NCBI GenBank assembly: GCA_963729875.1
Contig: CAVSPR010000007.1
Location: forward strand, 62,001-126,000
Direction of reading: 5' to 3'
Source: DATBSL01 sp963729875
Lineage (GTDB): Bacteria; Acidobacteriota; Vicinamibacteria; Fen-336
Length of the DNA: 64,000 nt
The position numbers were made by a program, and so were the translations under genes. Shown here piece after piece: positions 25,116 to 34,669 of this stretch. Positions within the stretch are counted from its first letter, which is position 1. Each line of letters starts with the position of its first letter. A model generated the notes under the pieces. The model was not told the origin of the DNA. It did no database searches and saw nothing but the letters and a program-made list of their open reading frames with translations.

Positions 25116-26426
25116 TTGGCCATCAGCTTCGGCAGATCGAAGGAAGAGGACGTCGTCTCTCTCATCGCGGCGAAGAAGTACGCACGGGCGATCGAGGTCC
25201 TGAAGGCGCGGCTCCAGAAGAAAGGCGCCAACCCGAGCCTCCGCATGCAGCTCGCGGACGTGCTGATCCTGGCCGACAAGAGGCAGGAGGCGGTGGCGCT
25301 GCTCCTGCCCCTCGCCGACCAGTACGCGCGCGACGGCTTCGCGGCCAAGGCGGTGTCGGTCCTGAAGAAGATCCAGAAGGTGGACCCGGGCCGCCGGGAC
25401 GTGGAGGAGCGCCTCGCCCGCCAGATCGAGGAGAGGCAGCGCGAGGCGGCGCTCTCCCTGCCGAGGTCGGGATCCCTCATCGGGATGGAGGAGGCCGGCG
25501 CCGCCCCGGCGGCGAGCCCGGACTCGGGGACGTCGCTCGAGATCGGCTTCGAGTCGATGGCGCCCGTCTCTGCCCCGGCGAAGGCTCCACGCCCGGTGGA
25601 GCCGCTCCCGGTCGCGCGCGCGCCCCTGCCGCCCCGGGCCACCCCCGAGGAGCCTCCGCCCGACGAGACGCTGCCACTCGACTCGCCCTTCGCCTCCCCG
25701 CTCCTGCGCGACGCCGGCCCGCCGCCCGCGCTCGTCGAGCTCCCGATCGGCCTGCCGGCCCCCGCGTCCGCCCCTGCGTCGCCGGCACCGGGCACGCCGG
25801 TGGAGGAGGAGATCGAGGACTACGACCTGCTCTACGCAGGGGACGAGGAGCAGGAGGAGATCGACGTTCCCCTCGAGGCCGTCGAGCCGGCGCCGGCGGC
25901 CGAGCCCATGTCGGTGGGCCAGTTCACCGACGAGCTGATGGGTCTCGTGGACAGCGTCTTCCAGGAGTTCCCGGGGGCGGCCGCCGCCGCCCCGCCGGCC
26001 GCCGCGCCGCGCGGCGGGAGCCAGATCGTGGTGAGCCCGCTCTTCCGTGACTTCTCCGTCGACGAGATGGTCGCGGTGATCCAGGGCCTCAAGCTGCTGA
26101 CCTTCGAGCGGGGCCAGGTGATCCTGCGGGAGGGCCAGCCCGGCAGCAGTCTCTACACCTTGACGTCCGGGGCCGTGCGCGCCTTCCGGAAAGAACCCGA
26201 GACCGGGAAGCAGCTCCCCCTCGGGGACCTCAAGGAGGGCGCCTTCTTCGGGGAGATCTCGATCCTCACCGGTCAGCCCCGGGTGGCCAGCATCGTGGCG
26301 CTGAAGCGCTGCGAGCTCCTGGAGCTGGACCGCGGCACGCTCGACGCCATCACGAAGACGCACCCGCACGTCTGGGACGTCCTGCGCGAGTTCGCCGGGA
26401 AGCGCTCGCCCCGGGCGCAGGGCTGA
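25116..26426 (+). CDS. TPR-like/linker/cyclic nucleotide-binding domain protein
   Basis: A 436-residue cytosolic protein with a TTG start, in three parts. Residues 1-115 are helical repeats of TPR type (AKKYARAIEVLKARLQKKG, AVALLLPLADQYARDG). Residues 120-300 are a Pro/Ala/Glu-rich linker. Residues 305-425 are a cyclic nucleotide-binding domain with the phosphate-binding cassette FFGEISILTGQPRVASIVA, including the Glu and Arg that hold the cyclic nucleotide. There is no DNA-binding or catalytic output domain, so it may act as a scaffold that changes partners on cAMP or cGMP binding. It is convergent with glgX. Confidence 0.75.
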   Translation: MAISFGRSKEEDVVSLIAAKKYARAIEVLKARLQKKGANPSLRMQLADVLILADKRQEAVALLLPLADQYARDGFAAKAVSVLKKIQKVDPGRRDVEERLARQIEERQREAALSLPRSGSLIGMEEAGAAPAASPDSGTSLEIGFESMAPVSAPAKAPRPVEPLPVARAPLPPRATPEEPPPDETLPLDSPFASPLLRDAGPPPALVELPIGLPAPASAPASPAPGTPVEEEIEDYDLLYAGDEEQEEIDVPLEAVEPAPAAEPMSVGQFTDELMGLVDSVFQEFPGAAAAAPPAAAPRGGSQIVVSPLFRDFSVDEMVAVIQGLKLLTFERGQVILREGQPGSSLYTLTSGAVRAFRKEPETGKQLPLGDLKEGAFFGEISILTGQPRVASIVALKRCELLELDRGTLDAITKTHPHVWDVLREFAGKRSPRAQG

Positions 26427-26432
26427 GACGGC

Positions 26433-28541
<2,109 letters not shown>

Positions 28542-28615
28542 GGCGGCAGGATACGCGAATGGGCCCCCGGCCCGCCACGAGGGCCCGCGCGCGGCCGGTG
28601 GTATGCTCCGGCCCC

Positions 28616-29485
28616 ATGAAGGGCATCATCCTCGCGGGGGGCTCGGGGACGCGGCTTTTCCCGATCACGCTCGGGGTCTCGAAGCAGCTCATCCCGATCT
28701 ACGACAAGCCGATGATCTACTACCCGCTCAGCACGCTGATGCTGGCGGGCATCCGCGACGTCCTCGTGATCACCACCCCCCACGAGCAGGACGGCTTCCG
28801 GCGCCTGCTCGGGGACGGGTCGCAGTTCGGGATCCGCCTCGCCTACGCCGTGCAGCCGCGGCCGGAGGGCCTCGCCCAGGCGTTCCTCATCGGCCGCAAT
28901 TTCGTGGGACGAGAAGGCGCCGCCCTCGCCCTCGGCGACAACGTCTTCTACGGGAACGACCTCCCCCTCCTGCTCCAGCAGGCGGCGCGGCGCGAGGCCG
29001 GCGCGACGGTCTTCGCCTACCGCGTCCGCGATCCCCAGCGGTACGGCGTCGTCGAGTTCGGCCCGGACGGCAAGGCGGTGGGGCTCGAGGAGAAGCCGGC
29101 AAAGCCCCGCTCGCCGTACGCCGTCACCGGCCTCTACTTCTACGACAACCGCGTCCTGGACGTCGCCGCCTCCCTGAAGCCCTCGCCGCGGGGCGAGCTC
29201 GAGATCACCGACGTCAACCGCGCGTACCTGGCGACCGGCGACCTCCACGTCGAGGTCCTCGGGCGGGGCATGGCCTGGCTCGACACCGGCACCCACGAGG
29301 CCCTGCTGCAGGCCTCGACCTTCATCCAGGCGATCGAGCAGCGCCAGGACCTCAAGGTGGCGTGCCCGGAGGAGGTCGCGCTCAACATGGGCTACGTCAC
29401 GGCCGCCGACGTCCGCCGGCTGGGCGAGGGGATGCGCAACAACGAGTACGGCCAGTACCTGCTGCGGCTGGTCGGGGAGGCCTGA
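28616..29485 (+). CDS. rfbA: Glucose-1-phosphate thymidylyltransferase
   Basis: Makes dTDP-glucose from dTTP and glucose-1-phosphate, the first step to dTDP-rhamnose and related sugars of surface polysaccharide. The nucleotidyltransferase signature GGSGTRLFPIT is followed by SKQLIPIYDKPMIYYPLSTLM, LGDNVFYG (metal Asp) and the late GTHEALLQAS. The 289 residues are normal. The first residues MKGIILAGG fix the start at 28616. The downstream membrane acyltransferase overlaps its stop codon. The rest of the rhamnose pathway is not in the window. Confidence 0.93.
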   Translation: MKGIILAGGSGTRLFPITLGVSKQLIPIYDKPMIYYPLSTLMLAGIRDVLVITTPHEQDGFRRLLGDGSQFGIRLAYAVQPRPEGLAQAFLIGRNFVGREGAALALGDNVFYGNDLPLLLQQAARREAGATVFAYRVRDPQRYGVVEFGPDGKAVGLEEKPAKPRSPYAVTGLYFYDNRVLDVAASLKPSPRGELEITDVNRAYLATGDLHVEVLGRGMAWLDTGTHEALLQASTFIQAIEQRQDLKVACPEEVALNMGYVTAADVRRLGEGMRNNEYGQYLLRLVGEA

Positions 29486-30339
29486 AAACGCCCGCCCCCA
29501 CGCCCGGTCCGGCCCCGCGTTCCTTCGCCGAGGACCAGTCCAGGAACCCGCCGCCCCGGGACGCCTTCGACCGTCTCCTGCGCCGCTTCGCGCGGGCGTC
29601 CTACTTCCTGGCGGTGCTCCTGGTGTACGTCCTCGCGTCGACGGCGCTCGGGCTCGCCCTCGCCCCGGCGCTGTGGGCGTTCCGCCACCTCGCCGCGTGG
29701 AGCAACCGGCTCCCGGAGCCGCTGTCGCTCCTCGGCGAGGCCACCAGCGCCGCGCTGTGCTTCTTCCTCGCGGGGCTGGCCCTGCTCGTCGTGGTGCCGC
29801 TGTACAACTGGGCGCTGCCGACCCGGGTCCACCCCTTCAAGGGCGGCTACTACTCGATCCACGTCCTGCCGTGGTTCATCCACAACGCGCTCTTCTACCT
29901 GGTCCGCTACACCTTCCTGCCCTTCGTGACCTTGACGCCCTTCGGGATCTGGTTCCTGCGGGCGATGGGGATGAAGATCGGTCGCCACGCGTTCGTGAAC
30001 ACCGAGTACATCTCGGACCCGCAGCTCATCACCCTGGGCGACGACGCCGCCCTCGGGGGCAGCGTCCGGATCTTCGCCCACTACGGAGGCGGCGGGAGCT
30101 TCGTCATCGCCCCGGTGGTGATCGGCCCGCGCGCCACGATCGGCCTCGGAGCCACGGTCATGGGCGACGTCGAGGTGGGAGAAGAGGCCACCGTCCTGCC
30201 GCACTCGGTGCTCCTGCCCGGCTCCAGGGTGGGCCCCGGCGAGACCTGGGGCGGCGTCCCCGCCCGGCGCATCGAGCGCGAGGAGATGGACCGCTTCAAG
30301 GAAGGCATCCGCGGGTTGCGGACGGTGGAGATGCCCTGA
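29482..30339 (+). CDS. Membrane-bound left-handed beta-helix acyltransferase
   Basis: About 285 residues. Two or three hydrophobic segments (YFLAVLLVYVLASTALGLAL and ALCFFLAGLALLVVVPLYNW) precede PFKGGYYSIHVLPWFIHN and a hexapeptide-repeat domain (IGRHAFVNTEYISDP, VIGPRATIGLGATVMGDVEVGEEATVLPHSVLLPG). This arrangement resembles the C-terminal acyltransferase-like part of Pls/PosA peptide synthetases. It probably acylates a cell-surface polymer or lipid. The only start that covers the N-terminal sequence is CTG 29482 in a CTGA overlap with rfbA; a later GTG near 29617 would cut into the first helix. Confidence 0.6.
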   Translation: MKTPAPTPGPAPRSFAEDQSRNPPPRDAFDRLLRRFARASYFLAVLLVYVLASTALGLALAPALWAFRHLAAWSNRLPEPLSLLGEATSAALCFFLAGLALLVVVPLYNWALPTRVHPFKGGYYSIHVLPWFIHNALFYLVRYTFLPFVTLTPFGIWFLRAMGMKIGRHAFVNTEYISDPQLITLGDDAALGGSVRIFAHYGGGGSFVIAPVVIGPRATIGLGATVMGDVEVGEEATVLPHSVLLPGSRVGPGETWGGVPARRIEREEMDRFKEGIRGLRTVEMP

Positions 30340-30372
30340 GCCGGGGGCGGAGCGCGGCCGAGCCGCTGAGGC

Positions 30373-30903
30373 TCAGCCGCCGTCGCTCGGGTCCGCGGCC
30401 CACTGTCGCCGCGCCAGGGCGAGGTTCTCCTCGATGTGCCTCTGGATCTCCGGGCCGTCGTTGTACGGCTTGAGCGGCGGCTCGGGGAAGGCCCGCAGCT
30501 CCCCGGCGAGGCGCTCGCCCTCGACCGGGCCCAGAGCCTCGTCGCAGGCGTCGTAGACGCCGCCCGGCTCCTCCTCGCGCCGGTTGTGCGGGACGAGGAC
30601 GGAGAGGATCTGGCCGACGAGGGCGGGGGTCGGGGTCGGCACCAGCAGGGCGGCGATCGCCCCGTGGTCCACGCGCAGCCGGGCGGCGAGCCCCAGGGGC
30701 TCTCCCCCGCGGGCCCGGCGCGCGGCGACGAAGAGGACCTTCTCCTCCATGCCGATGTGCCGCAGCAGCCCCGCCCGAAACTCCCCGAACGGCGCGAGGT
30801 CGACCCGGCCGGGCTCCGCGATCGAGTGCTTCAGGAGCGCGTCGAGGCGGCGGTGGTCGGCGCTGAAGAACCGGTGGAGCGGACCGCGCATGACGGTGGT
30901 CAT
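30373..30903 (-). CDS. Hemerythrin-domain protein (di-iron)
   Basis: A four-helix bundle protein of about 176 residues with the hemerythrin iron ligands in order: ADHRRLDALL, LLRHIGMEEKVLF (HxxxE), RVDHGAIAALL, and the C-terminal HNRREEEPGGVYD. It probably binds O2 or NO. Two ATGs are possible: 30903 gives MTTVM, and 30891 gives MRGPLHRFF. The FNR-like palindrome at 30890-30903 overlaps exactly these five codons, so the later start is plausible and would leave the palindrome in the leader. It is divergent from the DUF438/PAS gene and shares its control region. Confidence 0.75.
   Translation of the reverse strand: MTTVMRGPLHRFFSADHRRLDALLKHSIAEPGRVDLAPFGEFRAGLLRHIGMEEKVLFVAARRARGGEPLGLAARLRVDHGAIAALLVPTPTPALVGQILSVLVPHNRREEEPGGVYDACDEALGPVEGERLAGELRAFPEPPLKPYNDGPEIQRHIEENLALARRQWAADPSDGG
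30890..30903. promoter_or_regulatory. FNR/DNR-like palindrome, copy 1
   Basis: ATGAC-GGTG-GTCAT is a perfect 5-4-5 inverted repeat of the kind bound by CRP/FNR-family regulators (FNR, DNR and NnrR recognise TTGAt/c-N4-g/aTCAA). Its centre is 41.5 bases upstream of 30938, the start point predicted from a CAAGAT -10 at 30926-30931. That is the classical class II activator spacing for the plus-strand operon starting at 30983. Confidence 0.6.
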
Positions 30904-30926
30904 ACCCCCGAAGGCGCTCCCGGCGC

Positions 30927-30949
30927 AAGATGAACTCGTATTTCATCTT
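30927..30949. promoter_or_regulatory. NsrR-like 23-bp palindrome, copy 1
   Basis: AAGATGAA-N7-TTCATCTT, perfect 8-base arms. It lies over the predicted transcription start of the operon at 30983. The 11-1-11 geometry with AAGATG/CATCTT ends recalls the NO-sensing repressor NsrR, although the inner bases differ from the published consensus. The same arms recur at 34631-34653. Confidence 0.55.
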
Positions 30950-30982
30950 TCCCCGGGGCCCCGGGGAGCACGAGGACCGGAC

Positions 30983-32347
30983 ATGAGCGAGCTCATCGAC
31001 AACCGCGCGCACCGCATCCGGACCCTCAAGGAGGTGATCCGCCACCTCCACGAGGGCAGGGCCCCCGCCGAGGTGAAGGCCCGGCTCGCCGCCCTCGTGC
31101 GCGAGTGCGACGCGAGCGAGATCGCGGCCATGGAGCAGGAGCTCATGGCCGAGGGCGTGCCGGTGCAGGAGATCATGAGCATGTGCGACCTGCACTCGCA
31201 GGTCGTGCGCGACATCCTCGTCGAGAAGGCGAGCGCTCCCTCGCCCCCCGGCCACCCGGTCGACACTTTTCGCCGGGAGAACGAGGCGCTGCGGGAGCAG
31301 GCCCACGCCATGCGCGAGGCCCTGGCCACCCTCGCGCCGGAGGGCGTCGACCAGGACGCGCCGGTCGATCCTCAGCGCCTCCTCGGGTGCCGGCGGGCCT
31401 ACTCCGGCCTCATGGACGTCGAGAAGCACTACCAGAGGAAGGAGCACCTCCTCTTCTCCATGCTGGAGCGCCACGGGATCACCGGCCCCTCGACCGTGAT
31501 GTGGGGCAAGGACGACGAGGCCCGGGGGCTCCTGAAGGAGCTCGGGACGGCCCTCGGGGAGACGGGCGGCACGGTCGGCGAGTGGCGGCTCGTGTCGCAG
31601 GCGGTGGCGGCGCCGGCCCTCGCCGCGGTCGAGGAGATGATCTTCAAGGAGGAGCGCATCCTCCTCCCGATGTCGCTTCAGAACCTGACCGAGACCGAGT
31701 GGGGCGAGATCTTCGCCCAGTCGCCGCAATTCGGCTACTGCCTGGTGGACCCGCGGGAGGGCTACGCGCCGCCGGCCGCGGCGAGCGACGTTCCGGAGGC
31801 GGCGAGCGCCGAGGCCGCCCGCTCCGGGGTCGCCTTCGCCCCCGGCCCCTTCGCCGCGGGGGCCCGGGCGGTACCCCTCGCCATGGCGGGGGCCCCGCGC
31901 CCCGCCCGCACCGAGGGCCAGCCGGCCGTGACCCAGGGGCTCGTCGTCCTCCCCACCGGCGCCTTGAGCCTCGAGCAACTGAAGGCCCTCTTCGCCACGC
32001 TGCCCGTGGACGTCACCTTCGTGGACGCCGAGGACCGCGTCCGCTTCTTCAGCGAGGGCCAGGACCGCGTCTTCGCCCGGCCGAAGGCGATCCTGGGGCG
32101 GCTCGTCCAGCACTGCCACCCGCCGTCGAGCGTCGACGTGGTGGAGCGCATCCTCTCCGACTTCCGCTCGGGCCGGCAGGACGTGGCCGAGTTCTGGATC
32201 GACTTCAAGGGCCGGTTCGCCCACATCCGCTACTTCGCCCTGCGGGACGAGAAAGGGGCGTACCTCGGGACGCTCGAGGTGACCCAGGACCTCACGCGAG
32301 AGAGGTCGCTCCAGGGCGAGCGCCGCCTCCTCCAGTACGAGTCGTAG
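30983..32347 (+). CDS. DUF438-hemerythrin-PAS protein
   Basis: A 454-residue cytosolic protein. Residues 1-75 are a DUF438 domain (IRTLKEVIRHLHEGRAPAEVK). Residues 120-250 are a hemerythrin-like di-iron bundle (EKHYQRKEHLLFSMLERHG, EEMIFKEERILLPMS). After an Ala/Pro-rich linker, residues 325-445 form a PAS domain (LFATLPVDVTFVDAEDRVRFF, HCHPPSSVDVVERIL). The family is thought to sense oxygen or NO, but no output domain is attached. It is the first gene behind the two-palindrome promoter and is followed two bases later by the DUF1858/DUF2249 gene. Confidence 0.85.
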   Translation: MSELIDNRAHRIRTLKEVIRHLHEGRAPAEVKARLAALVRECDASEIAAMEQELMAEGVPVQEIMSMCDLHSQVVRDILVEKASAPSPPGHPVDTFRRENEALREQAHAMREALATLAPEGVDQDAPVDPQRLLGCRRAYSGLMDVEKHYQRKEHLLFSMLERHGITGPSTVMWGKDDEARGLLKELGTALGETGGTVGEWRLVSQAVAAPALAAVEEMIFKEERILLPMSLQNLTETEWGEIFAQSPQFGYCLVDPREGYAPPAAASDVPEAASAEAARSGVAFAPGPFAAGARAVPLAMAGAPRPARTEGQPAVTQGLVVLPTGALSLEQLKALFATLPVDVTFVDAEDRVRFFSEGQDRVFARPKAILGRLVQHCHPPSSVDVVERILSDFRSGRQDVAEFWIDFKGRFAHIRYFALRDEKGAYLGTLEVTQDLTRERSLQGERRLLQYES

Positions 32348-32349
32348 CG

Positions 32350-32925
32350 GTGGCCTCGAAGCCGCGCGTCCCGATCACGCCCGCCACCAAGGTCGCGGAC
32401 CTCCTCGACTCCTGGCCGGAGCTCGAGGAGGTGCTGGTGGCCCAGGCCCCCGCGTTCCGCCGGCTCCGGAACCCCGTCCTGCGGCGGACCGTGGCCCGCG
32501 TCGCGACTCTCGAACAGGCGGCGGGGGTCGGCGGAGTGGCCGTGCGCGACCTCGTGGCCGCGCTCCGCCGGGCCGCGGGTCTCGGGGAGGCGGACGGACC
32601 GGCCGACCTCGATGCGGGGCTCCCGGCCGAGGCCCAGGCCCCTCCCGACTGGCTCGATCCCTCCCGCGTGGTCGCCACGGTCGACGCCGACGCCCTGCTC
32701 GACGCGGGGCAGGTTCCGCTGGGGCCGATCAACGAGCGGGCCCGCGCCCTCGCCCCGGCCGAGATCCTGCGAGTCGACTCCGCCTTCCGCCCGGCCCCTC
32801 TCGTCGAGGCGCTCGCGAAGCAGGGCCTGCGCTCGTTCGTGCGCCAGGCGGCTCCCGGCCGCTTCGAGACGTTCGTCTCGTGCTTGCCCGATCGGGGCAC
32901 CCTCTGCCAGACTGGAAGGGCATGA
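32350..32925 (+). CDS. DUF1858/DUF2249-type protein
   Basis: A 191-residue protein with a GTG start. Residues 5-75 follow the DUF1858 pattern (ITPATKVADLLDSWPELEEVLVAQAPAFRRLRNPVLRRTVARVATLEQAA), a small helical domain shared with ScdA N-termini and DUF438 neighbours. Residues 90-185 resemble a DUF2249 or sulfur-carrier-like domain (ILRVDSAFRPAPLVEALAKQG). These modules often accompany hemerythrins and NO or sulfur metabolism, with no defined reaction. Its stop overlaps the rhodanese ATG (ATGA), so the two products are made together. Confidence 0.65.
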   Translation: MASKPRVPITPATKVADLLDSWPELEEVLVAQAPAFRRLRNPVLRRTVARVATLEQAAGVGGVAVRDLVAALRRAAGLGEADGPADLDAGLPAEAQAPPDWLDPSRVVATVDADALLDAGQVPLGPINERARALAPAEILRVDSAFRPAPLVEALAKQGLRSFVRQAAPGRFETFVSCLPDRGTLCQTGRA

Positions 32926-33341
32926 GGAAGGCTCTCGTGGCGATGGCGTGCCTGGCTCTCGCGGCCTCTCCCGCGACGGCCCAGCGATCGGCCACCGCGC
33001 GGGAGACGTCGCCCGACGCCCTCCAGCAGATGCTGGACCGGGGCGAAAAGGTCCTGGTGATCGACGTGCGGACCGACGAGGAGGTCAAGACGGGGTCGAT
33101 CCCGGGAGCGATCCACATCCCGATGGAGCAGCTCGAGGCGCGGATGAAGGACGTCCCGCGCGACGTGCAGCTCGTCTTCACCTGAAACGGCGGGGGCCGG
33201 AGCTCCCGGGCCGCGGAGCTCTTCGAGAAGAAGGGGTTTACCACCGCCACGTTCTGCCCGCTCGACCGGTGGAAGGCCGGCGGCAGGAAGACGAGGCCGC
33301 CCGCGAAGGCGCCCGAGGGGCCGATCGCGCCCCTGGGGTAG
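32922..33341 (+). CDS. Exported rhodanese with in-frame TGA at the catalytic position (candidate selenoprotein)
   Basis: A 139-residue exported sulfurtransferase-like protein. A signal peptide (MACLALAASPATAQ) is followed by the rhodanese core VLVIDVRTDEEVKTGSIPGAIHIPMEQL. The strand leading to the active site, VQLVFT, is followed by TGA (33183-33185, codon 88) and then, in the same frame, NGGGRSSRAAELFEKKGF and an ordinary C-terminus to a TAG. In normal rhodaneses this codon is the catalytic Cys (C-x-x-G-x-R-S). No frame change is needed, so selenocysteine is the simplest biological reading. A C-to-A base error or a dead gene are the alternatives. A GC-rich hairpin starts nine bases after the TGA. 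No sel genes are in the window. Confidence 0.6.
33195..33212 (+). other. Hairpin after the TGA, possible bacterial SECIS
   Basis: GGCCGG pairs with CC(G)GGCC, one bulged G, closing a five-base loop AGCTC. The loop lies 16-20 bases after the TGA, within the distance at which bacterial SECIS loops bind SelB. Stems form readily in DNA this GC-rich, so the hairpin is only supporting evidence. Confidence 0.35.
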
Positions 33342-33350
33342 ACTCGGGGC

Positions 33351-33863
33351 ATGGATCCCCTGCTCATCGTCCTGCGCGTGGTGCACGTGGTGGGCGGCGT
33401 CTTCTGGGCCGGCGCCGTCCTCTTCGTCGTCCACTTCCTGGAGCCCGCGGTGCGCGACGCGGGCCCCGACGGCGCGAAGGTCATGCAGGCCCTGCAGAAG
33501 CGGCGCTACCTCGACGTCATGCCGGTGATCGCGGCGCTCACGCTCGTCTCCGGCTTCTCCCTCTACTGGCGCACCTTCGGCCGGGTCCACCCCGGCCCCG
33601 GCGCGTCGGGACCCGAGCTCGTCCTCGGCATCGGCGGGCTCGTCACGGTCGTCGCCTTCGTGATCGGCGTGACCGTCATGCGGCCGTCGGCCCTGCACAT
33701 CGGGAGGGTCGGCGCCCAGCTCGCCCAGGCCCCGCCGGAGAAGAGGGAGGGGCTCGGCGCGGAGCTCGCGCGCCTCCGCAACCGCATGCGGGTGGCCGGC
33801 CGCTGGGTGGCCGCCCTCCTCGGCATCGCGATCGTCTGCATGGCCGTCGCCCGCTACGCCTGA
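33351..33863 (+). CDS. Four-helix membrane protein, DUF2269/CopD-like
   Basis: A 170-residue membrane protein with four helices. The N-terminal helix IVLRVVHVVGGVFWAGAVLFVVHFLEP carries two His residues and an HxxGGxxW-like pattern seen in DUF2269 and CopD-type proteins, some of which bind heme or copper. A third helix (VLGIGGLVTVVAFVIGVTV) and a C-terminal one complete it. It is likely in the same transcript as the rhodanese, nine bases upstream. Possible roles are heme-based sensing or metal transport; neither is proven. Confidence 0.6.
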   Translation: MDPLLIVLRVVHVVGGVFWAGAVLFVVHFLEPAVRDAGPDGAKVMQALQKRRYLDVMPVIAALTLVSGFSLYWRTFGRVHPGPGASGPELVLGIGGLVTVVAFVIGVTVMRPSALHIGRVGAQLAQAPPEKREGLGAELARLRNRMRVAGRWVAALLGIAIVCMAVARYA

Positions 33864-33903
33864 GCGCACCTCCTCGCCCCATGTCCGCACCCTCGAGCGC
33901 CCC

Positions 33904-34560
33904 GTGAAGCTGATCGACGAGCTGCGGGCCGAGCACGACCTCATCGAGCGGGTCGCGGGGAGCCTGCGCGCCTACGCCCGGGCGCGGCCGCGGGGCGAGG
34001 GCTCGCCCGCGGACGGGCCCCGCTTCCTGGAGTTCTTCCGGCTCTACGCGGGGCGGTTTCACCACGGGCGCGAGGAGGACACGCTGTTCGTGGCGCTGAA
34101 GCGGGACGCGGAGCTGCCGGACGACCGGGGGCCCGTGGCGGCCCTGCTCGACGACCACGGCCGCATGGCGCGGCTGCTCGACGAGATGGAGCCGCTCGCT
34201 GAAGGCGACGACCCGGCGGCGCCGGCGGCGTTCGAGGCGCTCGCCCTCGAGTACTCCGAGCAGCTCCTCCACCACATCGACGCGGAGAACTCCGTCATCC
34301 TGCCGGAGAGCGAGCAGCGGCTGCGCCGGCACGCCGTCCACGAGCTGCCGACGCGCGAGATGACCGGGGACGAGGCCGCCGCCCGCGCGACCGGGGAGAA
34401 GCTCGTCCTCGCCTACCCCCCGGTGCACGAGCCCGGGATCGTGCGCGGGGACGGCTGCGTGGTCTGTCCCGCGTTCACCCGCACCTGCCAGGGGATCGAG
34501 CGCGAGTGGTGGAACGAGTGGGAATGGGAGGAGTTCGAGGACCACCTCCCCTCCGGCTGA
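33904..34560 (+). CDS. Hemerythrin-domain protein with Cys-rich tail
   Basis: A 218-residue protein. The iron ligands are clear: AEHDLIERV, RFHHGREEDTLF (HHxxEED), LDDHGRMARLLDEME and LLHHIDAENSVILP. It closely resembles the hemerythrin at 39026-39658. A C-terminal tail of about 50 residues adds CVVCPAFTRTC and a very acidic, Trp-rich end (EREWWNEWEWEEFED), which could bind a further metal or partner. It probably belongs to the same NO-related operon. The GTG start fits the family N-terminus MKLIDELRAEH. Confidence 0.8.
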   Translation: MKLIDELRAEHDLIERVAGSLRAYARARPRGEGSPADGPRFLEFFRLYAGRFHHGREEDTLFVALKRDAELPDDRGPVAALLDDHGRMARLLDEMEPLAEGDDPAAPAAFEALALEYSEQLLHHIDAENSVILPESEQRLRRHAVHELPTREMTGDEAAARATGEKLVLAYPPVHEPGIVRGDGCVVCPAFTRTCQGIEREWWNEWEWEEFEDHLPSG

Positions 34561-34592
34561 GGCCGCCCGGGCTCCCCGCCCGGCGGCGGCGC

Positions 34593-34606
34593 CTGACGCC
34601 CGTCAT
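34593..34606. promoter_or_regulatory. FNR/DNR-like palindrome, copy 2
   Basis: CTGAC-GCCC-GTCAT, the same motif as at 30890-30903 with one arm mismatch, and the exact reverse complement of copy 3 at 39686-39699. It lies 42-43 bases upstream of the start point predicted from GAAGAT (34630-34635), ahead of the ScdA/methyltransferase/NO reductase genes. Confidence 0.55.
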
Positions 34607-34630
34607 ACGCGGGTCCCCGGCCGGCGTGCG

Positions 34631-34653
34631 AAGATGAACCTGCGTTTCATCTT
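34631..34653. promoter_or_regulatory. NsrR-like 23-bp palindrome, copy 2
   Basis: AAGATGAA-N7-TTCATCTT, identical arms to the copy at 30927-30949 with a different centre. It overlaps an ATG at 34634 that would extend the ScdA gene. The palindrome and the downstream GGAGGA make the TTG at 34670 the better start. Confidence 0.55.
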
Positions 34654-34669
34654 TCTCGGAGGAGCAACC

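Noticed and set aside
34634..34669. ATG start for ScdA twelve codons upstream of the annotated TTG
   Set aside because: It falls inside the 23-bp palindrome that recurs at 30927-30949, lacks a ribosome-binding site, and the ScdA family N-terminus begins at the TTG, which has GGAGGA in front.
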